Below, piece by piece: positions 8,051 through 16,702 of a stretch of DNA of 45,362 nucleotides (position 1 is the stretch's first letter; every line of letters starts with the position of its first letter). The notes beneath the pieces are model-generated. The model was not told the origin of the DNA. It was given only the letters and a program-made list of their open reading frames with translations, and did no database searches. Source of the DNA: a virus. The translations under genes were made by a program, and so were the position numbers. The DNA is taken from positions 1-45,362 of IMG/VR virus record IMGVR_UViG_3300010148_000024; one strand, 5' to 3'.

Positions 8051-11000
8051 ATGAGTGATTTATCGAGAAAAAGAACTGATGCGGTAATCGCAACTTTGCT
8101 CGACGCAGATTATGATTTTAGCGAATATATCTCAATAGCAAAACAATCAGAAAACTCTTTTGATATGATTTTGCCTCAATTGATTGAGGATAAAATAGAT
8201 CAGCCGTATAGAATGAGAGATTTGGAGTCTCCTATGAGCGTTGCCTCAATGACTATTGGTTCGCCGTATATGGCGGGTCAAACTAAGGTATCGACAAATA
8301 TGATGGAGGACTGGCCGATGGCTGATGCTTCAAATCCTTACGGCCACCATCATCCTTTATGCTTGAAATCAGGCACTTGTCCTTTACTGCATGGAGGGCA
8401 ATATGGAGAACCTGAATACGCACATCACCTTATTGAATTCAGTAAATTATTGAAAGAACATGCTTTGCATGAAAAGTCTTTATCACATTTACATCGGAAT
8501 TCGCCGGAATACGGTAACTCGCCTATGTCTATGCACGATTTATACCAAAAAGACCGTAATAGAAGCGCATTTATGGATGAAGGCGAATGGCTTGAAGAAA
8601 AAAGACAAGAATTTATGACTTCATTTGGAATGCTGTCTTACTTGTTTGGCCTTGATTGGAATACACCAGCACATAGAGATGAGTTTGGAGACATTTTACA
8701 AAAAATGAGTGCCGAAGAGTCCAAGGATTCTCCAAATACAAAGGCCATGATTAACAAATTACAAGAAAAATCAGGAATTACATGGGATCGTGCTTTGCGT
8801 TCATGGAAAGGTCGGTTCACGCCGTTGGCTGAATGGTGGACTCGCCCTGCTGATCGTCATGGCCCCGTTTCAAGTGCAAATTTGGGAGATTTAGACAATC
8901 ATTATACCGGCGCATGGGATAGCGAAAATAAAAAGTCGTTGAATCATCACTGGTGGTTGCCCTTTTTGCATTGGGGTGGTGTTGGTCGTTCTAAGGATTC
9001 ATTGAAAGACTTACTAAAGCAATCATATCCGGCTGTATTTAATGGAGGATGGGTTGAACAAGAATTGGTAGATTCGGTATTTGAAAAATTAGACCAATCT
9101 TTGCATCATAATAGCCACTTTCCGAATGCGGCGACTCAAACTGGCTCGCCAGCCCTTACAGGAGGGACTAATTCAGACCGATATACCCGTAAGAGAGGGA
9201 ATTGGTCGGCGGTATCAAATCACGCACACCTTCACCCAAGCGAGGTAAAGGGTCAAGGTGGTAGAATGACTGTGCCATCCGATGCTTTGCTTATGTCCTC
9301 TTTGGGGAGGGCTATGGCGGCACATACTGATGTTGGCAATCCAAAAAGAGGTATTTATCGAGAAGACCACCCATCGTCGGTATCTGATTATTGGAAATTG
9401 CATAATGCTCATTTCAAAGACGCTGATATGGCACTTGGCGACAACATATCAAAAGTAGTTGAGCAAGTCATAAAGCAATTTGGGCCGGAGGTCTTAACTG
9501 GAACTGATATTGAGTCTAATACAATTGCGAGGGGCAACTTACAACAAATTGCTCAAGCGGCAAACATGGCGGCAATGAGAGTAGAGAATAAATCTCAAAA
9601 CGGCAACGGGCAAATTATTCAACCAGTATCCCCTATGGCTCAATCTACTATGCCACCAACATATTTGGCAGGCAACAATGATGTATGGGGCCATGAAATG
9701 CCCGCTACGCTGGCATGGAGGTTTGACCCTGAACAAAACGGATTGCGATTTGATTTGAAGGAGACTCCTTTCAAAACATTACAAAGAACTGTGCATGAAA
9801 ACCACATTCCTTTGCCATCCATGCTGGATGCTGAAATACAACCAAAAGAAAGAGATGTTTATGCTATGTCGGCAACAAACCCATACGGCCATTCTCATTT
9901 AGTAAGTGGAGATTTGATTAAAGCGGATGATTATGAACCAACTGGTGTTTTCAAGACAATGATTGAGCCAGCGCATACAATTTATGATTTAGGAGATATT
10001 GCTTCTTTGAAAGGATTTAGCGGAGGTTGGGCTGTTCAAAAAATGCCTAAAGGAAAGCGACAAATAGTTGAAAAGAAGGGCAAGCGAGTATCTCCTATGT
10101 CTTTGTCGAGTAAAATAAAAACCGACTTGAAGAAAATACAAGGCGATGCTATTTTTGACGCTTATGTTGATGGCGACACTATGGTTGCTGTGGATTTACT
10201 TTTGCATAAAGGAACGGATTTACACTTAGAACCACTTGAAGATCGTTTAGATGCTTTGAGAACCCTGTATGACAGCACAGACCATTTGCATTTTCCTTCG
10301 CCAAATAATTACAATTCAGCCGATAACGATGGCTTAGAAAAAACGGTTTTGTCGTTAAAGGAGAAAGGCGGTAATTTGCTATTGCGGGATTTGACTTCAA
10401 CTTTTATCAAAGGCCGTTCTGTTCATCCAAAATGGATTCGCTTTGTTGATAAAGAAAACATTTCAAAGCAATACCCAACCACGCCTCATATCAAAGTGAT
10501 ACATAATGACATTACTTTGCATTATCCTGAAATTTTATCGCCAGTTTTTATTAAAGGAGAATATGATGGCAAAGGGTATGATGTAGAGTCTATTGAATGT
10601 GAATTGCCTTCGTTGGTGAAACACGCTTCACATCAAATGCCTCTTTGGGGGCCGGTGGCATTATCTCTTTTGAAAGAAGGTGCGGCTGTTGGTGGCGGTA
10701 GCGTCGGTGGCGGCAGTAGTGGCGGAGGTTCTTCTCTTTCATCGAATAGTGCTGGAACGCATAGTCCATTACACAGTGTCGTAAGAAGGAAAAAACGAAG
10801 AAAATTCAAAACAATCAAATCCATTATACTTCGCGCACCAGCGATAACTGGCGACGAAAAAAAGGGAGATAATGTAGATCGAACTATGAAACAAACTCGG
10901 AGATATATTAGGGATGAATCTAAATCAATGACTACATCTGAATTATGTAGTGCCGTAAAAAATCTAAGCCCAAAAATGCTTGAAAACTTTGGTAATGAAT

Positions 11001-11395
11001 ATGGGATTGAAGAAGATGATGGCAAGTGGACTGTAAATGAAGCAATTGACGATGACATTATAGAGAATTTCGTATATCCTCGGATGAATAGTGCATCGCC
11101 TGATGGCGGCGCATGGTCTGGTATGCAGGCCGATTTGACCGCACCGCGAGGGCCAACAGAATTGACCGATGAAGAAAACACTACCTTTGCCGACCCTAAA
11201 AACCGTGACCTTGAAGATGAAGAACAAGAGCCAATACTCAATTTAACAATACAAGAAAAGGATGTTGGCACTGCCGAACTTGAAGTGGGCGGAGAAAGGG
11301 CCGTTCTCCGTTATCCAGAAAAAACCCCAAAAGAAATAGCAAATGAGCAAGACATAGAGCCTGCTTCAAGGTCTGAACCACAACGAATTGCTTAA
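8051..11395 (+). CDS. Large head-module protein with degenerate ligase-like (nucleotidyltransferase) domain
   Basis: A 1114-residue protein, much longer than its neighbours, starting at ATG 8051 after GAGGGGGTTTTAG. The first 620 residues are not recognised but are rich in His and Trp. Residues about 630-800 follow the order of an ATP-dependent DNA/RNA ligase adenylation domain: W660AVQKMPKGKR (motif I-like, K664 the candidate lysine, but the usual KxDG aspartate is not kept), D699AIFDAYVDGD, a motif III-like segment V712AVDLLLHKGTDLHLEPLEDR, then G774NLLLRD and HPKWIRF (motif IV/V-like; the motif IV glutamate is shifted or lost). Residues 880-896 are a Gly/Ser linker, followed by a basic patch (RRKKRRKFK) and an acidic C-terminus. 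I infer a diverged, perhaps inactive, nucleotidyltransferase fold embedded in a structural or head-associated protein. Confidence 0.8.
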   Translation: MSDLSRKRTDAVIATLLDADYDFSEYISIAKQSENSFDMILPQLIEDKIDQPYRMRDLESPMSVASMTIGSPYMAGQTKVSTNMMEDWPMADASNPYGHHHPLCLKSGTCPLLHGGQYGEPEYAHHLIEFSKLLKEHALHEKSLSHLHRNSPEYGNSPMSMHDLYQKDRNRSAFMDEGEWLEEKRQEFMTSFGMLSYLFGLDWNTPAHRDEFGDILQKMSAEESKDSPNTKAMINKLQEKSGITWDRALRSWKGRFTPLAEWWTRPADRHGPVSSANLGDLDNHYTGAWDSENKKSLNHHWWLPFLHWGGVGRSKDSLKDLLKQSYPAVFNGGWVEQELVDSVFEKLDQSLHHNSHFPNAATQTGSPALTGGTNSDRYTRKRGNWSAVSNHAHLHPSEVKGQGGRMTVPSDALLMSSLGRAMAAHTDVGNPKRGIYREDHPSSVSDYWKLHNAHFKDADMALGDNISKVVEQVIKQFGPEVLTGTDIESNTIARGNLQQIAQAANMAAMRVENKSQNGNGQIIQPVSPMAQSTMPPTYLAGNNDVWGHEMPATLAWRFDPEQNGLRFDLKETPFKTLQRTVHENHIPLPSMLDAEIQPKERDVYAMSATNPYGHSHLVSGDLIKADDYEPTGVFKTMIEPAHTIYDLGDIASLKGFSGGWAVQKMPKGKRQIVEKKGKRVSPMSLSSKIKTDLKKIQGDAIFDAYVDGDTMVAVDLLLHKGTDLHLEPLEDRLDALRTLYDSTDHLHFPSPNNYNSADNDGLEKTVLSLKEKGGNLLLRDLTSTFIKGRSVHPKWIRFVDKENISKQYPTTPHIKVIHNDITLHYPEILSPVFIKGEYDGKGYDVESIECELPSLVKHASHQMPLWGPVALSLLKEGAAVGGGSVGGGSSGGGSSLSSNSAGTHSPLHSVVRRKKRRKFKTIKSIILRAPAITGDEKKGDNVDRTMKQTRRYIRDESKSMTTSELCSAVKNLSPKMLENFGNEYGIEEDDGKWTVNEAIDDDIIENFVYPRMNSASPDGGAWSGMQADLTAPRGPTELTDEENTTFADPKNRDLEDEEQEPILNLTIQEKDVGTAELEVGGERAVLRYPEKTPKEIANEQDIEPASRSEPQRIA

Positions 11396-11411
11396 TTGGA
11401 TTGCCAAATCA

Positions 11412-11420
11412 TTCATATAC
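11412..11420 (+). promoter_or_regulatory. TATA-like box upstream of protease gene
   Basis: The 48-base gap before the protease gene contains TTCATATAC centred about 28 bases upstream of ATG 11444. No Shine-Dalgarno sequence precedes that ATG, unlike almost all other genes here. This spacing fits an archaeal promoter producing a leaderless mRNA. If the host were bacterial the box would have no such meaning. Confidence 0.35.
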
Positions 11421-11443
11421 CTTGACATGAAATCCTTCGGTTC

Positions 11444-12829
11444 ATGCAAGCGCAATCAACTGTCGGTTTCTCCGCAATTGGTTCCGACTTTGTTTTGAAG
11501 TCGGCTGATGGCGCAGACTTGTTCGTTGCTGGTTACGCATCAGTTGATATGGTCGATAAGCAAGGTGATAGAATCCCTGTATCGGCTCTAAAGAAGGCTT
11601 TTAGTAAATTTATGAACAATAAAGCATTCCGCAATGTTCAACTCGCCCACAGTGGCATTCAAGTCGGAGAGGTAGTAAATAGTTACACCGATTCTCAAAA
11701 CCGTGTGTGGAAATCTGAAGTTGATGATCATGGGCTGTTCGTAGTATGTAAAATCCGTGACGATATTCAAAAAGCAAGAGAAGTCCAAAAGCAAGTTCGT
11801 GATGGCGAACTACGCTCATTTTCTATTGGCGGGCAGGCGTTGTTCCGTGTTACCAAAACAACCCCTGAACTCGGAACTCACCGAGAGATTACAGACCTTG
11901 AACTCCATGAAATAACACTGTGTAAGAAGGGCATTAACCCTGAATCAAATTACACAATTCTAAAAATGGATGATGAGGATGATACAATGACAAACGCAGA
12001 AACACTGAATGAAATTCGCAACGGCCTAAGCCGTGTTCTAAGCCACCTCGACGGTGATGAAATCGTCAAGGGAGATTATATGGATAAGAACATGACTTGC
12101 TCTATGTGTAAAGGAGATGAAGCCGGTTGCGAAAATTGTTCACCAAAAGAAACAAAAAAGAGTGATAACATGTCTGGAAATGAAAACAACGCAATGGCCT
12201 ATATTGATACCTTAGAAAAGTTCGCACACGAAGCAGGTGTAAATCTCGATGAAGTCCGAACACACTTTGGACTTGAAAAAGCATACATGCAAGAAGGCTC
12301 CGGCGGATACTCTCACCGAGGCCAAGGCGATGAATACGGTTCTGGGGAGGATGCAACTGAACCAACATACCCAACTCTACCTTCTCCAAGTGGCAACCAA
12401 ACTGTCATCAAAACCAATGTTCCTTCGATGGGCTACAATGCACCATCTGGCAACAAGAATGTGATTAAGGGCGAAGACTTGACCCCTGCCGCACTTGAGC
12501 GTGGATACAACGCATACGCCGCAATCCGTGACGAACAATCTCTCAAGGGACTCGTTGAAAAAGAATGGAAAGAACGCTACGAAGCAGAAACCCTTCAAGC
12601 ATTGGAAATCCAAAAGCAATCCGACTTCGGAGGCCAAATTGCGGCTCTACGAAACGAGATTCAATCACTACGAACCGAAAACTCCGACCTTCAAAAGTCG
12701 GCAACTCCAACTCCAACTGAAACCACTGTAAGAGTCCCTTCTCACGAAGAATTCAATGCAATGGGTTCAGGGATTGACGGATGGCGAGCCGCAGAAGACC
12801 TTGCCCGACGCGCACTGCGGGGCGAGTAA
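11444..12829 (+). CDS. HK97-type prohead protease fused to scaffold-like region
   Basis: A 461-residue protein. Residues 1-175 match the HK97-like prohead serine protease family: an N-terminal segment with D-x-x-G-D-R, the catalytic-type histidine at H69 (QLAHSG), the LRSFSIGG serine motif (S127 the likely nucleophile) and the LELHEITLC segment (E156). Residues 218-231 hold four cysteines (C218, C221, C228, C231), a possible zinc knuckle. Residues 240-461 are polar, with a coiled coil near 385-430, typical of a scaffold or delta domain. Protease and scaffold are thus one gene, immediately before the capsid gene. From about base 12,000 onward codon use shifts towards C-ending codons, as in the capsid gene. 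Confidence 0.9.
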   Translation: MQAQSTVGFSAIGSDFVLKSADGADLFVAGYASVDMVDKQGDRIPVSALKKAFSKFMNNKAFRNVQLAHSGIQVGEVVNSYTDSQNRVWKSEVDDHGLFVVCKIRDDIQKAREVQKQVRDGELRSFSIGGQALFRVTKTTPELGTHREITDLELHEITLCKKGINPESNYTILKMDDEDDTMTNAETLNEIRNGLSRVLSHLDGDEIVKGDYMDKNMTCSMCKGDEAGCENCSPKETKKSDNMSGNENNAMAYIDTLEKFAHEAGVNLDEVRTHFGLEKAYMQEGSGGYSHRGQGDEYGSGEDATEPTYPTLPSPSGNQTVIKTNVPSMGYNAPSGNKNVIKGEDLTPAALERGYNAYAAIRDEQSLKGLVEKEWKERYEAETLQALEIQKQSDFGGQIAALRNEIQSLRTENSDLQKSATPTPTETTVRVPSHEEFNAMGSGIDGWRAAEDLARRALRGE

Positions 12830-12859
12830 ATCAAAAACTGATAAATGGAAGTGAATGAT

Positions 12860-14023
12860 ATGGGAAGCACAGGATACCTACGAACAATCGAAGACATGGA
12901 ACGCCTTTACTACGGTGCAGGCGCAGGCGCAAACGCATGGGCTTATTCGGGAACGGATTTGCTCAAGGCTGATTCGCCTTTGACATCATCAACTGCTGGA
13001 ACATACCAAGCGATTTTCGGTCGCAAAGTGTGGTCGCAATTGAACCAAGAATTTAACGCCTTTTCAATTCTACCTAAGAAGCCTTGGGAAAAGAGTGGAT
13101 GGCGTGTAGTTACTGCAAAGCCGGACTTTGGAAAGGGCGGCGGTGTTGCTGAAAACGGAACACTACCGGAAACCTCCAAGCCTTCTTTTGAGCATGTTTC
13201 AACCAAGCCAATGACTGTTGCCCACACCTTCGACTTGTCGGAGACTGCAATGTTCCTCGCTGATAAAGACGATGGACTTGGCGATGCAAGAGCCGTTATG
13301 AAAATGGAAATGGCAAAGCATCACGCTGAACACATTAACCGAATGCTTCTTGAGAATGTCGATACCGTCTCTGGAAACGGCTTTGAATCTATTGACCGTT
13401 GCACTTCTTCATCTTTCACTGAAAGCGCAACTGATTTCGTTGATGTCATTACAGATCACAACCAATACAGCATCACCCGAAACGGTGCTGGTGCAGGTTC
13501 TCGCCAATGGTATGACGCAAATGTAGATGCAGGGGCGGCAGGTGCAAACCGAGCATTGTCCCTCAACATCATTGATGGAATGTTCCGAGAAGTCTGGGAG
13601 CGCGGTGGCCAGCCAAAGGTCATCCTCACTGGATACGATACTTTGGAAAAAATCCAACAACTTCTACAACCTCAACAGCGTTTCACTGAAATGAAGCGTG
13701 TGGTTCCCGGCGTAAATGGTGTCAAGGGTGTTCCCGGCATGGAGGCCGGATTCGTCGTTGCTACTTACAACGGTGTTCCTATCATTCCTTCAAAGGATGT
13801 TGAAAACGAATCTGGTGGCGCAATGTCCCGCATGTATTTCCTCGATACGGACTACATGTATTTCTGCACTGCGAAACCAACTCTTTACCACGAAAGCGGA
13901 ATTGAAACCGGAGATCCATTCGGTATCAACCGACTCGGACAAATGGGATTGTTTCATACAATGGGCGATCTATGGCAACTCTTCTACGGCGCACACGGCA
14001 AGGTTCGTGACATCACCGCTTGA
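12860..14023 (+). CDS. Major capsid protein, HK97-fold type
   Basis: A 387-residue protein directly after the protease-scaffold gene, the standard position of the major capsid protein. The N-terminal region, the E-loop-like segment with Gly-rich KGGGVAENGTLPE (about residues 90-103) and the long helix containing AVMKMEMAKHHAEHINR (spine-helix-like) agree with the HK97 fold. ATG 12860 is chosen because GGAAGTGAATGAT directly precedes it; the in-frame ATG at 12845 lies on that ribosome-binding site. Codon use is richer in C-ending Leu, Ile and Val codons than in flanking genes, as expected for a very highly expressed protein. Confidence 0.9.
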   Translation: MGSTGYLRTIEDMERLYYGAGAGANAWAYSGTDLLKADSPLTSSTAGTYQAIFGRKVWSQLNQEFNAFSILPKKPWEKSGWRVVTAKPDFGKGGGVAENGTLPETSKPSFEHVSTKPMTVAHTFDLSETAMFLADKDDGLGDARAVMKMEMAKHHAEHINRMLLENVDTVSGNGFESIDRCTSSSFTESATDFVDVITDHNQYSITRNGAGAGSRQWYDANVDAGAAGANRALSLNIIDGMFREVWERGGQPKVILTGYDTLEKIQQLLQPQQRFTEMKRVVPGVNGVKGVPGMEAGFVVATYNGVPIIPSKDVENESGGAMSRMYFLDTDYMYFCTAKPTLYHESGIETGDPFGINRLGQMGLFHTMGDLWQLFYGAHGKVRDITA

Positions 14024-14025
14024 TG

Positions 14026-14052
14026 AAGAACAAAAAATGGAAGTGAAATACA
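14026..14052 (+). promoter_or_regulatory. Shared leader/ribosome-binding motif AAATGGAAGTGAA
   Basis: The leader before the gene at 14053 contains AAAATGGAAGTGAAATACA. Nearly the same string (AAATGGAAGTGAATGAT) stands at 12843-12859 before the capsid gene. Both place AAGTGA 5 to 7 bases from the ATG. The two genes also share the C-rich codon use, so this may be a strong translation leader used for the two most abundant head proteins. Confidence 0.5.
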
Positions 14053-14457
14053 ATGACTGAAAACGCAAACATTACAGAAGCAAACGCCGCAACCAAGGTT
14101 ATACTTGATACCAGACTACCAGTGGGTGCATCCCCTGATAGCACCGCTTGGCAGGCTCAATTACCCTCGGCTTCGACTACTGATGGTGCAGTGCAAGGCG
14201 CACTCAACCTCTTGGTCGTTGATGTAATCGTCACAGCCGCCTCAACCCCAACCGTCTTTTCCTTGGATGCCGCAGTAGCCGCAACCTCGATTACAGGCGT
14301 TTCTGGTTCAGAAGTCGTCAGTGTCCTCGGTGTTCAAAACATCGCAGGTGGCTTTGAAGTTCCTACCCTAATTCGCAATGATGGTGCAACAGTGAAGTTC
14401 ACCAGTGCAAGCGGAACAGCAGGCGATCTTCACCGAATCTCGATTCTATACCGTTGA
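14053..14457 (+). CDS. Putative capsid decoration or minor head protein
   Basis: A 134-residue protein, Ala/Thr/Val-rich and probably all-beta, with no charged clusters and no cysteine. It follows the capsid gene with an almost identical leader and the same expression-type codon bias. Together, position, size and codon use suggest an abundant virion protein such as a decoration (cement) protein. The sequence itself shows no motif I can name, so this is inference from context. Confidence 0.75.
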   Translation: MTENANITEANAATKVILDTRLPVGASPDSTAWQAQLPSASTTDGAVQGALNLLVVDVIVTAASTPTVFSLDAAVAATSITGVSGSEVVSVLGVQNIAGGFEVPTLIRNDGATVKFTSASGTAGDLHRISILYR

Positions 14458-14467
14458 GGTGTTTCTT

Positions 14468-14869
14468 TTGACACTATCACTCACCTACAAAGGGTGGAGG
14501 AATTATACCGAATTAAAAATCGGTGGTCGATCTTATGGGTTTGCACCCGGCATGACTCGCACTGATATTCCTAAAGAATTCATTGAAGGCAAAATTATAC
14601 CTTCATTGGCATACGACGCTACAATTTGGGTTGTCGAAGGACATGAACCAGCAGAAAAAGTCAAGGCCCGAAAAATGGTTGAAGCAATTGAAACTCCAAG
14701 CGAGGAAAAGGAGGTATCGGCTACCGAACCCATGCCGGTCGATAGCGACACTCCTGATTACTCGTCACTTACTCGCGCCAAACTAATGTCTTTGGCAAAA
14801 TCAAAAGGGCTACCTGTTTCACCTTCGGACAAGAAAGTAGATTTGATTGCCCGATTACAAGGTGAATGA
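14468..14869 (+). CDS. Small protein with C-terminal SAP/HeH-like helix motif
   Basis: A 133-residue protein starting at TTG 14468, with GAGGTG 7 bases upstream; a longer in-frame start at 14405 would overlap the previous gene and is not preferred. Residues 1-65 look beta-rich and residues 66-97 form an acidic linker. Residues 98-131 (Y98SSLTRAKLMSLAKSKG followed by DKKVDLIARL) match the helix-extended-loop-helix/SAP pattern found in short DNA- or RNA-binding domains. In phages, such proteins are often head or connector-linked. A similar motif occurs in the protein at 21269. Confidence 0.75.
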   Translation: MTLSLTYKGWRNYTELKIGGRSYGFAPGMTRTDIPKEFIEGKIIPSLAYDATIWVVEGHEPAEKVKARKMVEAIETPSEEKEVSATEPMPVDSDTPDYSSLTRAKLMSLAKSKGLPVSPSDKKVDLIARLQGE

Positions 14870-14871
14870 AC

Positions 14872-15420
14872 ATGGGTATTACCAAGCATTCACTTGACGA
14901 TGGCGACGGGCGTTATGGCTCGCGTGTTCGTGTGAATCGTTTGGTGTATGATTTTGTTGCTGGCGATTTAGACGGCCTTACAACAAAATCTGTGACCTTT
15001 CCTTTGAATGGTAAAATCCATAAAATCATTGTTGATCCTACGGCATCAGTTATTGCTGATGGCACTTCAACATCTGGTGTCTTTGAATTGATTGATGATT
15101 TAGGTTATCCATATCATGCCGCAATATCGGCATTGGACTTCTCGGCTGATGCTACTGAAATTTACCAGTTTCAAACCTCCGAGGGAGCCGCAACAGCCGA
15201 TGGAACGCATAATGATTCAAACCATTTGGTTGTCTTTAGTGGTAAATCACACGATGGCGCACTGCCTAAAACCCTTAACGGGGCAGGGGCGGCAACAGTG
15301 ATGGATGACACTACACCTTGGACTGGTCTGGTATGTGGCACAGTCACGCTTAAAATTTCAAGCACCGCTAAAGCATGGACTTCGGCGGCAGTCATACGAA
15401 TAGTAATTTATTACGAATGA
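14872..15420 (+). CDS. Beta-rich protein, possible head fibre or decoration
   Basis: A 182-residue, probably beta-sheet protein with many Thr, Ser, Val and Asp residues. ATG 14872 is preferred over ATG 14866 because AGGTGA is 6 bases upstream of the former and abuts the latter. The pattern of alternating hydrophobic strands resembles phage head or tail surface proteins, but no family is recognised. It lies in the block between the capsid gene and the connector genes. Confidence 0.75.
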   Translation: MGITKHSLDDGDGRYGSRVRVNRLVYDFVAGDLDGLTTKSVTFPLNGKIHKIIVDPTASVIADGTSTSGVFELIDDLGYPYHAAISALDFSADATEIYQFQTSEGAATADGTHNDSNHLVVFSGKSHDGALPKTLNGAGAATVMDDTTPWTGLVCGTVTLKISSTAKAWTSAAVIRIVIYYE

Positions 15421-15426
15421 GAACCC

Positions 15427-15435
15427 CTAAATACA
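15427..15435 (+). promoter_or_regulatory. Possible TATA-like box
   Basis: CTAAATACA lies in the 33-base gap before the gene at 15454, about 23 bases from ATG 15454 and 32 from the in-frame ATG 15463. No clear ribosome-binding site precedes either ATG. Weak evidence for a second internal promoter. Confidence 0.25.
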
Positions 15436-15453
15436 ATAACCCTATAACATGAG

Positions 15454-15837
15454 ATGAGCGCAATGGCATTAGTAATTACAAAAACGAAAAGAAACAATGT
15501 ATCTGGTTCTAAAATCACAGCATATCTGCAAGTGACTTTTGATAACAGTTACTCGCAAGGCGGTGAATCATTTGATGTCAATGCACATTCTGGTCTTGGA
15601 AAAGTAGATGAAGTCCGTATGACGGATGCTGGCCCAATAGATAGCAATTTTGTATTTGCTTATGATTCTACCAACAAAAAAATCGTCGCATACGGTTCAA
15701 CCACCGAAGCATCCGGCGCGCTTGTTGATGCTGGTGCGGCCGCCGTCGCAGGTGGAAAAGCACTACTGGAATTACCAGACACTTCAGCACTTCTCGATGG
15801 TTATAAATTAGACATTGCGGTTAGCGGTAGCCGGTGA
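15454..15837 (+). CDS. Small beta-rich protein of unknown function
   Basis: A 127-residue protein, with either ATG 15454 or ATG 15463 as start. It has alternating hydrophobic segments and an Ala/Gly-rich part near residues 85-105 (GALVDAGAAAVAGGKA), and no cysteine. It resembles small phage head-associated proteins in composition but I cannot assign a family. It follows a similar beta-rich gene and precedes two zinc-ribbon genes. Confidence 0.75.
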   Translation: MSAMALVITKTKRNNVSGSKITAYLQVTFDNSYSQGGESFDVNAHSGLGKVDEVRMTDAGPIDSNFVFAYDSTNKKIVAYGSTTEASGALVDAGAAAVAGGKALLELPDTSALLDGYKLDIAVSGSR

Positions 15838-15860
15838 AATCACCTTTAGAGGTGCTTCAC

Positions 15861-16175
15861 ATGTCAAGTCTCCAATTACAAGATATTGACCTTGAAACGG
15901 CTCTTGAAATACAAAAGCGACGGAACACCCGTATGCTTGAAGTAGCAACAAACGAGGGTTCTATTGCTGAATCGGAATCTCCTTTTAGCAGTCGGAATCT
16001 AAAGAATGCGGCAAACAAGAAAGTTGAAATAAAAAAGCGTGAACGCTTCGATATTCAAAACATTGGTTCTGGGACTCGTTGCCATTCATGCGGTATGCTA
16101 CACTTTTGTTGGACTCCAAGGTGTGCGGTGTGTTCAGCACCTATGCACTTTAACATGGGGGGGCATCATAAATGA
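15861..16175 (+). CDS. Small zinc-ribbon protein
   Basis: A 104-residue protein starting at ATG 15861, preceded by AGAGGTG at the right distance; an in-frame GTG at 15834 overlaps the previous gene and is less likely. Residues 1-30 are a charged helix. Residues 74-91 carry C74xxC77 and C88xxC91 (plus C83), a zinc ribbon, ending in a His/Gly-rich tail. Its stop overlaps the next start (ATGA), so the two are translationally coupled. The role is unknown. Confidence 0.75.
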   Translation: MSSLQLQDIDLETALEIQKRRNTRMLEVATNEGSIAESESPFSSRNLKNAANKKVEIKKRERFDIQNIGSGTRCHSCGMLHFCWTPRCAVCSAPMHFNMGGHHK

Positions 16176-16687
16176 GCAATAAAGCCTTTGAAGTCGGAAT
16201 AGATATATTGAAAGCACAGCCATGTCCCGTATGCGGGGCGATTGGTGCTGAAATCGCTATCGGCTGTCCTGTTCAAGCACCTGCGGTTGTTTGCCCTATT
16301 CGTCGTAAAGAAACGGCTCGATCCCGTCGCACTGAACTATCTCGCATTGGAGGGCAAAGCGACGAATCTCCTATGACTCTTGAAGAGATGAGGGCGGCAT
16401 TCATTCATAACAAGTCGGATGATAAAGACTGGTATGAAGACGCGTCGAGAGATAAAGAATTGGAATCAACACCAAATAAGAAAAAGAAAAATTATGATTA
16501 CCATAATTCTCCACCGGCTATAACCCCTGATGACAAAAAAAGAATGGAGGGGATTTCAACCTCTCCACGCTCGTATAAGCCCCGTATGCCTTATCCTCCA
16601 ATGAAATCTTCCTCTTTAATCGACCGAGCGAGAAAGGCAAACAAAGAAAATCCAAGACCGGGCAGTGCTGATTACAAGAAAGAATGA
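16172..16687 (+). CDS. Zinc-finger protein with N-terminal tag-like peptide
   Basis: A 171-residue protein overlapping the previous gene by 4 bases (ATGA). Residues 4-15 (KAFEVGIDILKA) resemble the recurring AF-D-x-A-W-x-x-M-K peptide, though Trp is replaced by Ile. Residues 18-41 contain C18PVCGAIGAEI...C32...C41, close to the CPxCGA zinc-binding pattern common in phage proteins. The rest is very hydrophilic, Lys/Pro/Ser-rich and probably disordered. Function not recognised. Confidence 0.75.
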   Translation: MSNKAFEVGIDILKAQPCPVCGAIGAEIAIGCPVQAPAVVCPIRRKETARSRRTELSRIGGQSDESPMTLEEMRAAFIHNKSDDKDWYEDASRDKELESTPNKKKKNYDYHNSPPAITPDDKKRMEGISTSPRSYKPRMPYPPMKSSSLIDRARKANKENPRPGSADYKKE

Positions 16688-16702
16688 GATTGGTGAATAT
16701 GA

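Noticed and set aside
10633-11271. 212-residue minus-strand open frame
   Set aside because: It lies inside the 1114-residue plus-strand gene, is Ser/Pro/Phe-rich as expected from a reverse-complement shadow, and has no motif.
12845-12859. Earlier ATG of the capsid gene
   Set aside because: It coincides with the GGAAGTGA ribosome-binding motif used for ATG 12860.
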